In this document: positions 18,158 to 27,506 of the stretch, piece by piece | Numbering within the stretch: the first letter of the stretch is position 1 | Layout of the letters: each line of letters starts with the position of its first letter | Assembly: GCA_018268035.1 (NCBI GenBank) | Contig: JAFDXI010000102.1 | Location: 186,001 to 250,000, forward strand | Origin: Bacteroidota bacterium | Lineage (GTDB): Bacteria > Bacteroidota > Bacteroidia > Chitinophagales > Chitinophagaceae | DNA length: 64,000 bases | Direction: 5' to 3' | Position numbers and translations under genes: made by a program | The notes under the pieces: model-generated | What the model was told of the DNA's origin: nothing | The model's input: only the letters and a program-made list of their open reading frames with translations | Database searches by the model: none

Positions 18158-18805
18158 TTATAATTTTCCTGAATTAAAATCAAATCCTTTCAGCTCTTTA
18201 AAGTGGCCGTTTAATTGAATTTTCTTTTTTAAGTTTTCTAAACCCGCTGCCACCGGGATCATTTTTTTTAGGTAACGCCTGAGGTATTCAATACGTTGGT
18301 CTTCCCGCAACAAACAAAGTAGTTCATATTCTTCCTGCAATGAAAGGCCTGCATGGTGTGCAATATCGTAACTTTTTAAAACAGCATCAGGCTTGTCAAA
18401 ACTTTTTTTTACGTTGAGCATTTGGTGTAATTCACGGATGTTGTCAATAACCGTTTGGGTTTGTCTGCTATTATTGTCTTCATTCTGTAAATGTTTTACT
18501 ATAGCGCCACTATATAATTTTGCAGGTACTGAATGAATCACTTCAAGTACCCTGTAAATACTTACACCCCTGATTGTAATGTCCATCCTGCCATCATGAT
18601 ATTGCTTAACGATTTTAGTAATCTCTACCAATGTTCCATTATCAGCAATCCGGCTTTGTAAAACTGGAGGGATGCCAAAATTTTTTTTCTCTCTGTTACA
18701 TTCACTGATTAATTGTTTATACCGCTCTTCAAAAATATGCAGGTTCACTTTTTCACCGGGAAATACAACCAGCTCAAGCGGAAATATGGGAATAAAATTT
18801 GTCAT
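18158..18805 (-). CDS. LON-substrate-binding-domain protein
   Basis: 215 residues made almost entirely of the Lon N-terminal (LON substrate-binding) domain: NFIPIFPLELVVFPGEKVNLHIFEERYKQL opens it, and GTLVEITKIVKQYHDGRMDITIRGVSIYRV follows. No AAA+ or protease domain is present, so this is a stand-alone form like those often placed next to coaX. Such proteins may deliver or bind unfolded substrates, but the role is unproven. It is the first gene of the run reaching lptC, and it diverges from meaB over a 200-base region holding a 19-bp palindrome. Confidence 0.88.
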   Translation of the reverse strand: MTNFIPIFPLELVVFPGEKVNLHIFEERYKQLISECNREKKNFGIPPVLQSRIADNGTLVEITKIVKQYHDGRMDITIRGVSIYRVLEVIHSVPAKLYSGAIVKHLQNEDNNSRQTQTVIDNIRELHQMLNVKKSFDKPDAVLKSYDIAHHAGLSLQEEYELLCLLREDQRIEYLRRYLKKMIPVAAGLENLKKKIQLNGHFKELKGFDFNSGKL

Positions 18806-18860
18806 TACAAGCGCAAATGTACAGACAAGTTACAAGTTCAAAATCCCGCTTATTGATATC

Positions 18861-18879
18861 ATGAAATATAATATTTCAT
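18861..18879. promoter_or_regulatory. 19-bp perfect palindrome, operator candidate
   Basis: ATGAAATAT at 18861-18869 and ATATTTCAT at 18871-18879 are perfect inverted arms around a single A. It lies in the divergent region between the LON-domain gene and meaB, and its right arm starts a 15-bp tandem repeat. Confidence 0.5.
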
Positions 18880-18900
18880 TCATCAATATTTCATTCATTA
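18871..18900. repeat. 15-bp tandem repeat, two units
   Basis: ATATTTCATTCATCA (18871-18885) is directly followed by ATATTTCATTCATTA (18886-18900), differing at one base. It overlaps the palindrome. Confidence 0.75.
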
Positions 18901-19011
18901 TTATTCAACAAACACTTAAAACTCTTGATTACATTTGATGCTGTAACAGAAAAAATTATTGCCTGATTTATAAAAAATATAAACCTGACAGATGAGTTGT
19001 CTGTGATATTT

Positions 19012-19896
19012 ATGTGGAACGAATTATTGAAAGAAATAAAAAATGAAAACAGGAAATCTTTGGCTCGTGCTGTTTCTTTGGTCGAAAACGGTTATGAAGG
19101 ATATTTTAGTTTTCTTCAATCTCTCGAAAATAATCATACACCTGTTATTGGGATTACCGGGCCACCCGGTGCAGGGAAAAGCACATTGACGGATGCATTG
19201 ATTGAAGAATTAACAATAACAGGTAAAAAAGTTGCAGTGCTTTGTATTGACCCCACATCACCATTCAATAATGGCGCTTTGCTGGGCGATAGGATCAGGA
19301 TGAATAAATGGTATAGCCATCCCGGAGTTTATATCCGTTCTTTGGCTTCACGCGGCAATGCTGGTGGTGTAAACCCGAAAATTATTGAAATCACCGGGCT
19401 AATGCAATGTGCAGATTTTGATTATATAATCATAGAAACAGTTGGCGCAGGTCAAAACGAAGTGGAAATAGCCGGAATTGCTGATGTAACGGTTGTGGTG
19501 TTGGTGCCCGATTCCGGTGATGACATACAAGCACTGAAATCAGGACTGATGGAAATAGCAGATATTTTTGTTGTTAATAAAAGCGACAGGCCTGCGGCAG
19601 ATATTTTTACAAAAAACCTTCGTAATGCTTTAACTGTTTACAATTCTACTGTGCCTGTTTTGCAAACTATTGCTACCTCGAAAAAAAATATTCAACACCT
19701 TACCAATTCGATTGATGAAAGACTGCAATATATTTCTGATAATAAAAAAATAAGTCTGATAGCTCATAAAGCATTTTACCTGATTCGTGAAATGCGTATG
19801 AAAAATATTTCAAAAGAAAAATTAAAGGAAGAGATATCAGAAAGTATGAACAAAGATGAATTTAACTTTTACAGCTTCGTTGCAGCACATGTATAA
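19012..19896 (+). CDS. meaB: MeaB/ArgK-type GTPase, methylmalonyl-CoA mutase chaperone
   Basis: 294 residues from ATG 19012; a TTG at 18997 would add five residues. G3E-family GTPase that loads and protects adenosylcobalamin on methylmalonyl-CoA mutase. Walker A GPPGAGKST near residue 48, the MeaB-specific RSLASRGNAGG near residue 107, ETVGAGQNEVE (switch III region) near 142, and NKSD guanine-specificity motif near 189. The mutase subunits are not in the window. The gene fits with the B12 uptake system at 1 kb, since its client enzyme depends on cobalamin. Confidence 0.93.
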   Translation: MWNELLKEIKNENRKSLARAVSLVENGYEGYFSFLQSLENNHTPVIGITGPPGAGKSTLTDALIEELTITGKKVAVLCIDPTSPFNNGALLGDRIRMNKWYSHPGVYIRSLASRGNAGGVNPKIIEITGLMQCADFDYIIIETVGAGQNEVEIAGIADVTVVVLVPDSGDDIQALKSGLMEIADIFVVNKSDRPAADIFTKNLRNALTVYNSTVPVLQTIATSKKNIQHLTNSIDERLQYISDNKKISLIAHKAFYLIREMRMKNISKEKLKEEISESMNKDEFNFYSFVAAHV

Positions 19897-19948
19897 GTGA
19901 GTTGAACTGATTAATGTATTTATGAAATGTAATGTACAGGAAAATTTG

Positions 19949-20176
19949 TTATATTATTTCTTCGATTTGTTTTGCTTTTTCTGAGCGCCACCAGCGATAA
20001 CCAAGTACTCCGCCGATTGCCAAAGGTGTTATCATTAAATATATAATTCCTGAATTAAAACCTTTTCCTTGCTTTTCACCTAACTGAGAAGCAGTTTTTG
20101 TGCAGATAGAACATTGTGCATTTACAGTTGTAAAAACAGTAAAGACAATTAATAAACAAAGCGCTAATTTTTTCAT
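19949..20176 (-). CDS. Small exported protein with CSIC motif and one membrane helix
   Basis: 75 residues: signal peptide MKKLALCLLIVFTVFTTVNA, mature N-terminus QCSICTKTASQLGEKQGKGFNSGIIY, one membrane helix (about 44-61) and a charged tail. The CxxC right after cleavage could bind a metal or form a disulphide. Similar short proteins occur in Bacteroidota, without known function. It is isolated between meaB (convergent) and the DUF1361 gene. Confidence 0.75.
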   Translation of the reverse strand: MKKLALCLLIVFTVFTTVNAQCSICTKTASQLGEKQGKGFNSGIIYLMITPLAIGGVLGYRWWRSEKAKQIEEII

Positions 20177-20228
20177 GATTACAAATCCTTGTACAAAGAT
20201 ACGCTTAAACTTAAATACCGTTTACTAA

Positions 20229-20252
20229 AAAGCCGGATGACTATCCGGCTTT
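20229..20252 (-). terminator. Intrinsic terminator of the DUF1361 gene
   Basis: Perfect 10-bp stem, AAAGCCGGAT against ATCCGGCTTT, loop of four, with T residues continuing on the minus strand. It lies 30 bases after the stop at 20282. Confidence 0.85.
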
Positions 20253-20281
20253 AATGCTGCATATATTACTAATAAATCTTT

Positions 20282-20938
20282 TTAATGTTTAATCTGAGCT
20301 GACTTTGTTGTAATTTTTTTGAACCCTGCATATAATACATCCATTAGCATTACAAATAATAAAACAAAACTTATGATATTAAAATGATCTGCCGGATTTG
20401 AGAGACCACGGCCTGAAGCAAAAATCATCCTTTTGAAATCAAAGATAATATTCCAGCTCCTGATATGCAGTATGCCAACGAGGCATGCACTATAACTACT
20501 TAAAGTAATAAAAAACAGTAGTGACACTTTTGCAAAAAAACCTGAAGTATGCTTTTTCAGATAGATTTCAATATTTTTTAATGAAAGCATGCCGGGCAAT
20601 AGTCCTGCAATTCCAAAAGTGAATATCATAATACCATCATACACCATAGAAAAATTATCAGTGATATGTAAATGAAGTATGTCTGTTAAAGGATAAATAC
20701 AAGCCGGAAAAAATAATAACCAACCTAGTAATAATAATATGCCTGAAAATTTTTTATCTCTTTTGTGTTGCAGCTTTTTACTGATACTGTATGGAACAAA
20801 TGCAAGTAAAAGGTTCCATAGTAAAAATGTATAATGAAAATTTTCAGCAAAGATGCACCTGTAAAAGAGGAACCCAAATGCGAGAAGTGCTACATATAAC
20901 ATTAATCTTTCAAATGCGGGCAGCTTGCGAATACTCAT
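20282..20938 (-). CDS. DUF1361 membrane protein
   Basis: 218 residues with seven or eight hydrophobic segments. The family hallmark NLLLAFVPYSISKKLQ follows the second segment, and RSWNIIF with DHFNIISFVLLFVMLMDVLY is near the end. DUF1361 proteins are integral membrane proteins of unknown function. Monocistronic, closed by the terminator at 20229-20252. Confidence 0.8.
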   Translation of the reverse strand: MSIRKLPAFERLMLYVALLAFGFLFYRCIFAENFHYTFLLWNLLLAFVPYSISKKLQHKRDKKFSGILLLLGWLLFFPACIYPLTDILHLHITDNFSMVYDGIMIFTFGIAGLLPGMLSLKNIEIYLKKHTSGFFAKVSLLFFITLSSYSACLVGILHIRSWNIIFDFKRMIFASGRGLSNPADHFNIISFVLLFVMLMDVLYAGFKKITTKSAQIKH

Positions 20939-21023
20939 AAAATTAGATTTAAAATTTAGAGTACAAAGTTGGATCCGGTTTATTTATCAAAATATGTTTT
21001 CACTATATTTTAAAAATGATTTG

Positions 21024-21686
21024 TTATAACGCAAACCAATAACCAATCAACTGGCATAAAATTCCTACAATTAAACCTGTATATATTTCAGCGGTGGAGT
21101 GTTCATTCAGCATTAGTCTTACCGTGCAAATAAGACCTGTCAAAAAAGTAACTATAAGTAAATCTAATCCAAGGAATGTTTCATAACGGCCAAGCGTTAA
21201 TATCATCATCATCAGTATAGTGCCTGCACCCATTGCATGCATACTGATTTTAATAAAATTATTTATCACCAATCCAAAAACTGTATTTAGAAAAATACCG
21301 AAATAGAAAAATTTTAATACATCCGGCTGGTCAGTAAAAGTCCTGCTCAGGTACCACAACCACCAGTAAAAAATCATGGTTATGATATATGGGATGATCC
21401 GGTCTTTTTGAGTGCGTAGAAAAATGGTATCAATAAATTTCAGCTTCCATAAAAGAAAAACAGAAAAAGCAGGGAAGAAACTAACATTCAAAAAGACACT
21501 GATAGTTTTAAATGTCAGCCCCTGGGGTGTGATATCATCAAAATGAATCGGGAACCGCCAGGTTAGCCATAAAAAAACATATACAGGAATAAATAATGGA
21601 TGAAACACATAAGAAATAAACTTTGCAAATATCCTGAGCGCAGGAGGTTGTTCTCCTAATGTATTCAACTGCATTGTCTCTGTCAT
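21024..21686 (-). CDS. PAP2-like membrane protein
   Basis: 220 residues from ATG 21686, which lies one base beyond the rpoN stop. Six hydrophobic segments. KISMHAMGAG followed by RLMLNEHSTAEIYTGLIVG resembles the second and third phosphatase motifs of PAP2 (SGH and SRx5H), but the first motif is weak (RTQKDRIIPY). It could be a membrane lipid phosphatase or a degenerate family member. It is translated from the same message as rpoN, an arrangement I see no functional reason for. Confidence 0.6.
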   Translation of the reverse strand: MTETMQLNTLGEQPPALRIFAKFISYVFHPLFIPVYVFLWLTWRFPIHFDDITPQGLTFKTISVFLNVSFFPAFSVFLLWKLKFIDTIFLRTQKDRIIPYIITMIFYWWLWYLSRTFTDQPDVLKFFYFGIFLNTVFGLVINNFIKISMHAMGAGTILMMMILTLGRYETFLGLDLLIVTFLTGLICTVRLMLNEHSTAEIYTGLIVGILCQLIGYWFAL

Positions 21687-21687
21687 A

Positions 21688-23175
21688 TTATAATTCTTTG
21701 CGCAAACGGGCAACTGAAATATTTAATTGTTCGCGGTATTTTGCCACTGTTCGCCTGGCAATATTATACCCTTTTTCCTGTAGCATTTCTGTTAAGCGTT
21801 CATCGCTTAATGGTTTCTTTTTATTTTCTCCTTCCACCAGGTCACTCAATATTTTTTTTACTTCACGTGTACTCACTTCTTCACCACTATCTGTGCTTAA
21901 TGATTCGCTGAAGAAAAATTTTAACCGGTATGTGCCAAATTCTGTTTGCACAAATTTACTGTTGGCCACACGGCTTACCGTAGAAATATCAAGGCCTGTG
22001 AGCTCAGCAATATCTTTTAAAATCATTGGCTTCAATGTAGTTTCATCGCCGGTAAGAAAAAATTCTTTCTGGTAATGCATGATGGCGCCCATGGTGCTCA
22101 ACAAAGTATTTTGCCTTTGCTTGATCATATCAATGAACCATTTGGCTGAATCAATTTTTTGTTTGATAAACAACACAGCTTCTTTCTGCCTTTTATCTTT
22201 TTTGGAACCCCGGTCATATTCTTTCAACATGTCTCGGTAGCCTTCACTGATGCGTAAATCAGGTGCATTTTTTGAATTGAGTGTGAGATCTAATTTGCCA
22301 GCATTATTGATGATAAAAAAATCGGGTATGATATAACTCTCTGCTTTATTCACTTCACCCACGTTGCCCCCGGGCCTTGGATTTAATTTCAGGATTACAT
22401 TGATTACTTCTTTTAATTCTTCATCAGAAATATTCAAACCTCGTTGTATTTTCTCATAATGTTTTTTGGTAAACTCATCAAAATATTTTTCAATTACTTT
22501 GATTGCCTGCTCTACTTCTTTTCCTTCATTTTGATGGCGTACTAATTGCAGCATCAGGCATTCCTGCAAGTCTCTTGCGCAAACACCTGGTGGGTCAAAC
22601 TGCTGTATCAGTTTTATGATATCTTCAATCTCGGTTTCAGAAGTTTCGATATTTTGCCTGAAAGCAAGGTCGTCTGCGATAGAAGGTAATTCTCTCCTTA
22701 AATATCCATCATCATCAATGCTGCCTACAATCTGCTCTGCAATCTTTGTATTTTTTTCATCCAAAGAAAGCATTCCTAACTGATCTGCCAACACATCATG
22801 TAATGTAGACTCCACATGGAGCGGGATTGTTTTTTGCTCTTCATGATCGCCATAATTATCATCTCTTAATTTATAATCAGCTACTTCATCATCGCCTTCA
22901 CTCACATATTCCGAAATGTCAATATTATCATATTCCTCTTCGCTGCCATCATATTCATCATCTTCCATATCATTCAAATCATCTGACTGATATTCTTCAA
23001 AATTATCTTCATCACTTCCTTCTTCAGCAACTTCAAGTGCGGGGTTTTCTTCCAACTCTTCTTTTATACGCTCTTCCAGATTGGCTGTTGGCACCTGCAA
23101 CAATTTCATTAGCTGGATTTGTTGCGGCGATAACCTTTGTAATAATTTTTGCTGCAGTGTCTGACTCAATGCCAT
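21688..23175 (-). CDS. rpoN: RNA polymerase sigma-54 factor
   Basis: 495 residues. Region I is glutamine/leucine-rich (LSQTLQQKLLQRLSPQQIQLMKLLQVPT), followed by a highly acidic region II (about 50-120), the core-binding region III with QQFDPPGVCARDLQECLMLQ, the helix-turn-helix DISTVSRVANSKFVQTEFG, and the RpoN box RRTVAKYREQL near the C-terminus, which binds the -24 promoter element. All domains are present, so it should be functional. No bacterial enhancer-binding protein is encoded in this window. Confidence 0.97.
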   Translation of the reverse strand: MALSQTLQQKLLQRLSPQQIQLMKLLQVPTANLEERIKEELEENPALEVAEEGSDEDNFEEYQSDDLNDMEDDEYDGSEEEYDNIDISEYVSEGDDEVADYKLRDDNYGDHEEQKTIPLHVESTLHDVLADQLGMLSLDEKNTKIAEQIVGSIDDDGYLRRELPSIADDLAFRQNIETSETEIEDIIKLIQQFDPPGVCARDLQECLMLQLVRHQNEGKEVEQAIKVIEKYFDEFTKKHYEKIQRGLNISDEELKEVINVILKLNPRPGGNVGEVNKAESYIIPDFFIINNAGKLDLTLNSKNAPDLRISEGYRDMLKEYDRGSKKDKRQKEAVLFIKQKIDSAKWFIDMIKQRQNTLLSTMGAIMHYQKEFFLTGDETTLKPMILKDIAELTGLDISTVSRVANSKFVQTEFGTYRLKFFFSESLSTDSGEEVSTREVKKILSDLVEGENKKKPLSDERLTEMLQEKGYNIARRTVAKYREQLNISVARLRKEL

Positions 23176-23246
23176 GCTATACTCTGTAAGTTTTAATCTA
23201 TTATTTAGATGCTATGTAAAAAACCGGCGTAATTTTATCTGCAAAT

Positions 23247-23567
23247 ATGAGCCTGAAAAACAAAATAAAGATTGCTATTACTGTTAAATTCATTTTTTCG
23301 GTATCATTTTTGATGGCGCAGCAAAAAAAAGATACTATTTCTTCAAAATCAGTTCGCTTTTTTCAGCCACCCATTCATTATTTTTTTATTCAACCAACCA
23401 CTCAATCAACATTTCAAATAACGCATTTGCCCGGTGATTTTTATGCAAAACAATTGCCCTTTTTTTGTGACAAAGAATTAAAAATTCAAAAGGCTGTCGG
23501 ATTTCCGGTAAAGTTCAGGATTGGCTCTGTTGAATATTGTGATAAACTGGAAGGTAAAAATCAATAG
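23247..23567 (+). CDS. Hypothetical exported protein, 106 aa
   Basis: Signal peptide with KIKIAITVKFIFSVSFLMA, then a 79-residue mature part with IHYFFIQPTTQSTFQ and two cysteines. No family recognised. It lies alone between rpoN (divergent) and glpK, 143 bases before the latter. Composition and start look real, but support is limited to that. Confidence 0.55.
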   Translation: MSLKNKIKIAITVKFIFSVSFLMAQQKKDTISSKSVRFFQPPIHYFFIQPTTQSTFQITHLPGDFYAKQLPFFCDKELKIQKAVGFPVKFRIGSVEYCDKLEGKNQ

Positions 23568-23709
23568 AACCTGTTTGGTTTTGTAAAACAGTATTAAAAA
23601 AAATTAAAACTTCAATGATGAAGCGAAATTTTTTTACAAGTTAACTACATTCAAATAATCATCAGCACTTGTAAATTTATCCATATTTTCAAACCACAAT
23701 TATTGCAAC

Positions 23710-25200
23710 ATGCCACAATATATTTTGAGTTTCGACCAGGGTACAACCAGTTCCCGTTCTATCGTTTTTGATCAACAGGGTAATATTGTTTCAGTCGCAC
23801 AAAAAGAGTTTACTCAAATTTTTCCAAAGCCCGGATGGGTAGAACATGATGCATTTGAAATATGGAGCACACAATTAGGCACTGCTGCAGAAGCCATCAG
23901 TAAAGCAGGATTGTTAGTCAATGAAATTGCTGCTATTGGTATCACCAATCAAAGGGAAACAACTGTGGTGTGGGATAAAAAGTCAGGTAGGCCGGTTTAC
24001 AATGCCATCGTATGGCAGGACAGGAGAACAGCAGATTATTGTGATAGCTTAAAAGCAGATTATACAACAATCATACAACGAAAAACAGGGTTGATTATTG
24101 ATGCTTATTTTTCTGCAACGAAATTGAAATGGATTTTGGATAATGTGCCGGATGCCAGAAAAAAAGCTGATAAAAATGAACTATGTTTTGGCACTATTGA
24201 TAGCTGGTTATTGTGGAATCTTACACAAGGTAAAGTGCATGCAACAGATGTAACCAATGCAAGCCGGACAATGTTGTTCAATATTCAAACATTACAATGG
24301 GATGAAGAATTACTTGCGTTGTTTGATATACCAAAATCGGTGTTGCCAGAAGTAAAAAGCAGTAGTGAAATTTATGGCCATACAGAGAAAACTTTATCAG
24401 CAAAAAATATCCCTGTTGCCGGTATAGCAGGCGATCAGCAGGCTGCATTGTTTGGCCAGATGTGTACGCAGGCAGGGATGATAAAAAATACTTATGGCAC
24501 AGGATGTTTTATGTTGATGCTGACAGGAACACAACCCGTTTTTTCAAGCAATAACCTGCTCACCACTATTGCATGGCAAATCAATCAGACGACATATTAT
24601 GCACTGGAAGGCAGTGTATTTATTGCAGGTGCAGTAGTGCAATGGCTTCGCGATGGTTTACACATCATTCAAAATGCTGCAGATGTAGAGGCGCTTGCCA
24701 GGCAGGTCAACACAAGTGATGGTGTTTTTCTTGTTCCTGCATTTGCAGGGTTGGGTGCACCATATTGGAACCAACATGCAAGAGGTACAATCACAGGTAT
24801 AACAAGGGGTACAACCATTGCCCATATTGCAAGGGCTTCCCTGGAAGGTATAGCTTATCAAACTATGGATTTAATTAAAGCAATGGAAGCTGATGCAGGT
24901 ATTGAAGTAAAAGAATTAAGGGTGGATGGTGGAGCAACAGCCAATAATTTATTAATGCAATTTCAAAGTGATATCCTTTCCACAAAAGTGATTCGGCCTG
25001 GTGTCACAGAAACAACTGCTTTAGGTGCCGCTTACCTGGCAGGCCTTGCGGTGGGATATTGGGATGATATGAGTGCAATTAAAGATCAATGGAAGGTAGA
25101 AAAAATTTTTACTCCACAAATGGATGGTGCGCAAAGAAACGAATTGGTAAAAGGATGGGAACGTGCTATTAAAACAACACAGGCTTGGAGTGAATTTTAA
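23710..25200 (+). CDS. glpK: Glycerol kinase
   Basis: 496 residues, the usual length. Converts glycerol and ATP to glycerol 3-phosphate. Motifs: [14 protein letters not shown] at 6-19, [28 protein letters not shown] in the substrate region, [22 protein letters not shown], and the FGGY signature region [15 protein letters not shown] followed by LRVDGGA. Usual partners glpF and glpD are not adjacent, so it stands alone here, convergent with the lipoprotein gene at 25245. Confidence 0.97.
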   Translation: MPQYILSFDQGTTSSRSIVFDQQGNIVSVAQKEFTQIFPKPGWVEHDAFEIWSTQLGTAAEAISKAGLLVNEIAAIGITNQRETTVVWDKKSGRPVYNAIVWQDRRTADYCDSLKADYTTIIQRKTGLIIDAYFSATKLKWILDNVPDARKKADKNELCFGTIDSWLLWNLTQGKVHATDVTNASRTMLFNIQTLQWDEELLALFDIPKSVLPEVKSSSEIYGHTEKTLSAKNIPVAGIAGDQQAALFGQMCTQAGMIKNTYGTGCFMLMLTGTQPVFSSNNLLTTIAWQINQTTYYALEGSVFIAGAVVQWLRDGLHIIQNAADVEALARQVNTSDGVFLVPAFAGLGAPYWNQHARGTITGITRGTTIAHIARASLEGIAYQTMDLIKAMEADAGIEVKELRVDGGATANNLLMQFQSDILSTKVIRPGVTETTALGAAYLAGLAVGYWDDMSAIKDQWKVEKIFTPQMDGAQRNELVKGWERAIKTTQAWSEF

Positions 25201-25244
25201 ATTATATCACTCCGGCCTGAAATTGTTTTTCCCAAGGGGCTGTT

Positions 25245-26090
25245 TTAGGGCAATAAAACATTAAATGTCAGCCCTGCAATAGTGATAGTAATTTTATTAT
25301 CACAGTCGCCATTCCCAAAATCAATTGTACGTTTTAACTGGCCTGAAGGTGTAAACTCAATTGTACCTGCTTCAATCCACCTGCAATTCAAAGCAACGAT
25401 CAGCGGATTGGTGATGGTTGCAGTAAATTGTGTTCCATCAAATGAAGTGCCACTTGCAGAACCGGTGATACTATATACATCATCTTTCCATTGAAACAAA
25501 CCATCGGTATTTTCCCCTTCCACCCATTCTCTTGTTCTTTCAGATGTGTAAGTAAGTGTCTTGCCTGTGGTGTCAGTAATAACGCTGTTTATTTTCACTG
25601 AAAATATAATATTGCCTGCAGTGTTATGTCCAATATTAGTAACTGATATATTGCCATCCACTTTGTAATCGTTCACATAAAAATTATCAAATGTAATGGT
25701 ATGTGAACTGCCTGAATCGCGGTACAGGCCTGTATAAGAAACCAGGATTTTACCACGACGGTATTTGCCATCATAACATAAACAATTATTATTTCCGAAA
25801 TCTACCACCAATTGGAATGGGGATGAAATATTGGCGATGCTGATAGTTGCGCAGGGACTGAGCGTAAATCCATAAGTTGAATCATTATAACTGCCGGTGA
25901 CACCATTGTCTTCCGATTGGGTGCTTATGTTCATGATATCACTGCTGGTGCTCTCTGCAAAAGACAGGTCAGATGCAGATTGTGTATCCTGATTATCGGT
26001 ATTGCCCGGGCTGTTTTCCTTGGTGCAGGAACATAAGAGAAAAGTGGCCGCAATACAGGATAGCAAAAGTGGTTTGATTAGTTTTTTCAT
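25245..26090 (-). CDS. Hypothetical secreted lipoprotein
   Basis: 281 residues. Lipoprotein signal with LLLSCIAATFLLCSC followed by TKENS, an acidic Ser/Thr-rich linker, then beta-rich repeats with the motif FGNNNCLCYDGKYRRGKILVSYTG and a second related unit near the end, RTIDFGNGDCDNKITITIAG. Such lipoproteins are common in Chitinophagaceae and their function is unknown. The two DFGN..C units suggest a duplicated domain. Monocistronic. Confidence 0.75.
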   Translation of the reverse strand: MKKLIKPLLLSCIAATFLLCSCTKENSPGNTDNQDTQSASDLSFAESTSSDIMNISTQSEDNGVTGSYNDSTYGFTLSPCATISIANISSPFQLVVDFGNNNCLCYDGKYRRGKILVSYTGLYRDSGSSHTITFDNFYVNDYKVDGNISVTNIGHNTAGNIIFSVKINSVITDTTGKTLTYTSERTREWVEGENTDGLFQWKDDVYSITGSASGTSFDGTQFTATITNPLIVALNCRWIEAGTIEFTPSGQLKRTIDFGNGDCDNKITITIAGLTFNVLLP

Positions 26091-26552
26091 GTGTGTGGTT
26101 TTGTTTTTTTAATGGCCGCACTTTTCTCCGGTTGTACAGGAGAAAATTTCATAAATATTTAGTCAGCATTATTTCGTTGGAAAATAAAGCTGCCCTGAAA
26201 TTTTATGGACATCTCATGTGCGTGATTGAGTTGTGATATTGAAACGCAGTGTAGAAAAAAATTATTTTGTTAAGAAAAGTTAATTCGATAAGAAATTCAG
26301 TAACTGCAATTTTTTTGAATAACCTACTTTTTTGTTTTGTTTATAAAAACAGTGATGCAATAGTGTGAGAAACTTTAAAAAATATTCAATTTATTAACCG
26401 GAGAATTTTATTCATCGCATCAAAATTATCATTGTTATCTGAAAAAATTATTGATATATTCTGAAACCCTTAACTGGTAAAGCTTTCATGCCCCCCCCCT
26501 CGCTTTTGGAGAGGGGTTGGGGGTGAGGTCTTACATAAAAAATAAAATGGTA
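26091..26552. other. Intergenic stretch carrying a palindromic repeat
   Basis: No gene seen. AT-rich except for the composite repeat at 26461-26530 described separately. Confidence 0.6.
26461..26530 (+). repeat. Composite palindromic repeat, copy A
   Basis: Starts with CTGAAACCCTTAACTGGTAA and continues into a C-run of nine, then TCGCTTTTGGAGAGGGGTTG and ends with TGAGGTC. The same layout, inverted, is at 31949-32035. The CCCCTC/GAGGGG arms form a stem. Similar GC-rich palindromes are scattered in many Bacteroidota genomes. Confidence 0.7.
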
Positions 26553-27332
26553 TTACTCCATTGCTGCAGCAATCAGTTCTGCAATATCCATCACTTGCAC
26601 ATCATCTTCTTTTTCCTTATTCTTTACACCATCGGTTAGCATTGTATTGCAATAAGGACATGCTGAGGCGATGATAGAAGCGCCGGTATTTATCGCTTCT
26701 TCACTGCGTTCAAAATTTACACGTGTCTTTCCTTTTTCTTCTTCTTTAAACATTTGAGCGCCACCTGCACCACAGCACATCCCCTTACTGCCACAACGCT
26801 TCATTTCTATCAACTCAGCATCCAATACTTCCAATACTTTTCTCGGCGCTTCATAAATATTATTGGCCCGGCCGAGATAACAACTATCATGATAGGTGAT
26901 TTTTTTGCCTTTGAAAGAACCGCTTTCTTTCATTTTTATTTTTCCCTCATCAATGAGCTGTTGTAAAAATGTTGTGTGATGAATGACATCATAATGGCCA
27001 CCTAATTCAGGGTATTCATTTTTCAAAATATTAAAACAATGTGGGCAGGTCGTCACAATTTTTTTAATTCCATATCCATTCAAAATCTGGATATTATTAT
27101 AGGCCATCATCTGGAATAAAAATTCATTGCCTGCCCTGCGGGCAGGGTCGCCATTACAGGCTTCTTCATTACCAAGGATAGCATATTTTATTTCCAGCTT
27201 ATTTAATATTGTTGCAAAGGCTTTCGTAATTCTTTGTGCTCTCAAATCAAAGCTGCCTGCACAACCCACCCAAAATAAAATATCAGGGGTCTCGCCTTTT
27301 GCCATCAAATCTGCCATACGTGGAATTTCCAT
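26553..27332 (-). CDS. CCG-domain (Fe-S)-binding protein, HdrD/GlcF-like
   Basis: 259 residues from ATG 27332, which gives MEIPRMADLMAKG and FWVGCAGSFD; the frame is open 18 codons more. Two cysteine-rich CCG domains: GCAGSFD with CPHCFNIL in the first, GMCCGAGGAQMF with ACPYCNTML in the second. These hold an unusual Fe-S centre or zinc in heterodisulfide reductase and glycolate oxidase subunits. In Bacteroidota this gene usually neighbours a membrane 4Fe-4S ferredoxin-type partner; none is adjacent here. Role in electron transfer is inferred from the family. Confidence 0.88.
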   Translation of the reverse strand: MEIPRMADLMAKGETPDILFWVGCAGSFDLRAQRITKAFATILNKLEIKYAILGNEEACNGDPARRAGNEFLFQMMAYNNIQILNGYGIKKIVTTCPHCFNILKNEYPELGGHYDVIHHTTFLQQLIDEGKIKMKESGSFKGKKITYHDSCYLGRANNIYEAPRKVLEVLDAELIEMKRCGSKGMCCGAGGAQMFKEEEKGKTRVNFERSEEAINTGASIIASACPYCNTMLTDGVKNKEKEDDVQVMDIAELIAAAME

Positions 27333-27506
27333 ATCATTTGTTTGTAAGGCCAAAAATAAAACAATCAGTTTTGTTGGCATAAACAAACTATTGATATAAA
27401 AAACTACAACATTATTTTTGCCAATAATGCAATTGTAAAAATATGATTAGCCAAAAGCAAACCCTACAATTTAGTTTGGCCTGCTTATAAAAATTAATTT
27501 CAGCTA

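Noticed and set aside
26491-26499. Run of nine C residues as a phase-variation tract
   Set aside because: It is inside an intergenic repeat, not in a promoter spacer or coding sequence, so phase variation has no target.
27130-27146. Perfect palindrome CCTGCCC-TGC-GGGCAGG
   Set aside because: It falls within the Fe-S protein gene and codes for the conserved DPARRAG segment, so protein constraint is enough to explain it.
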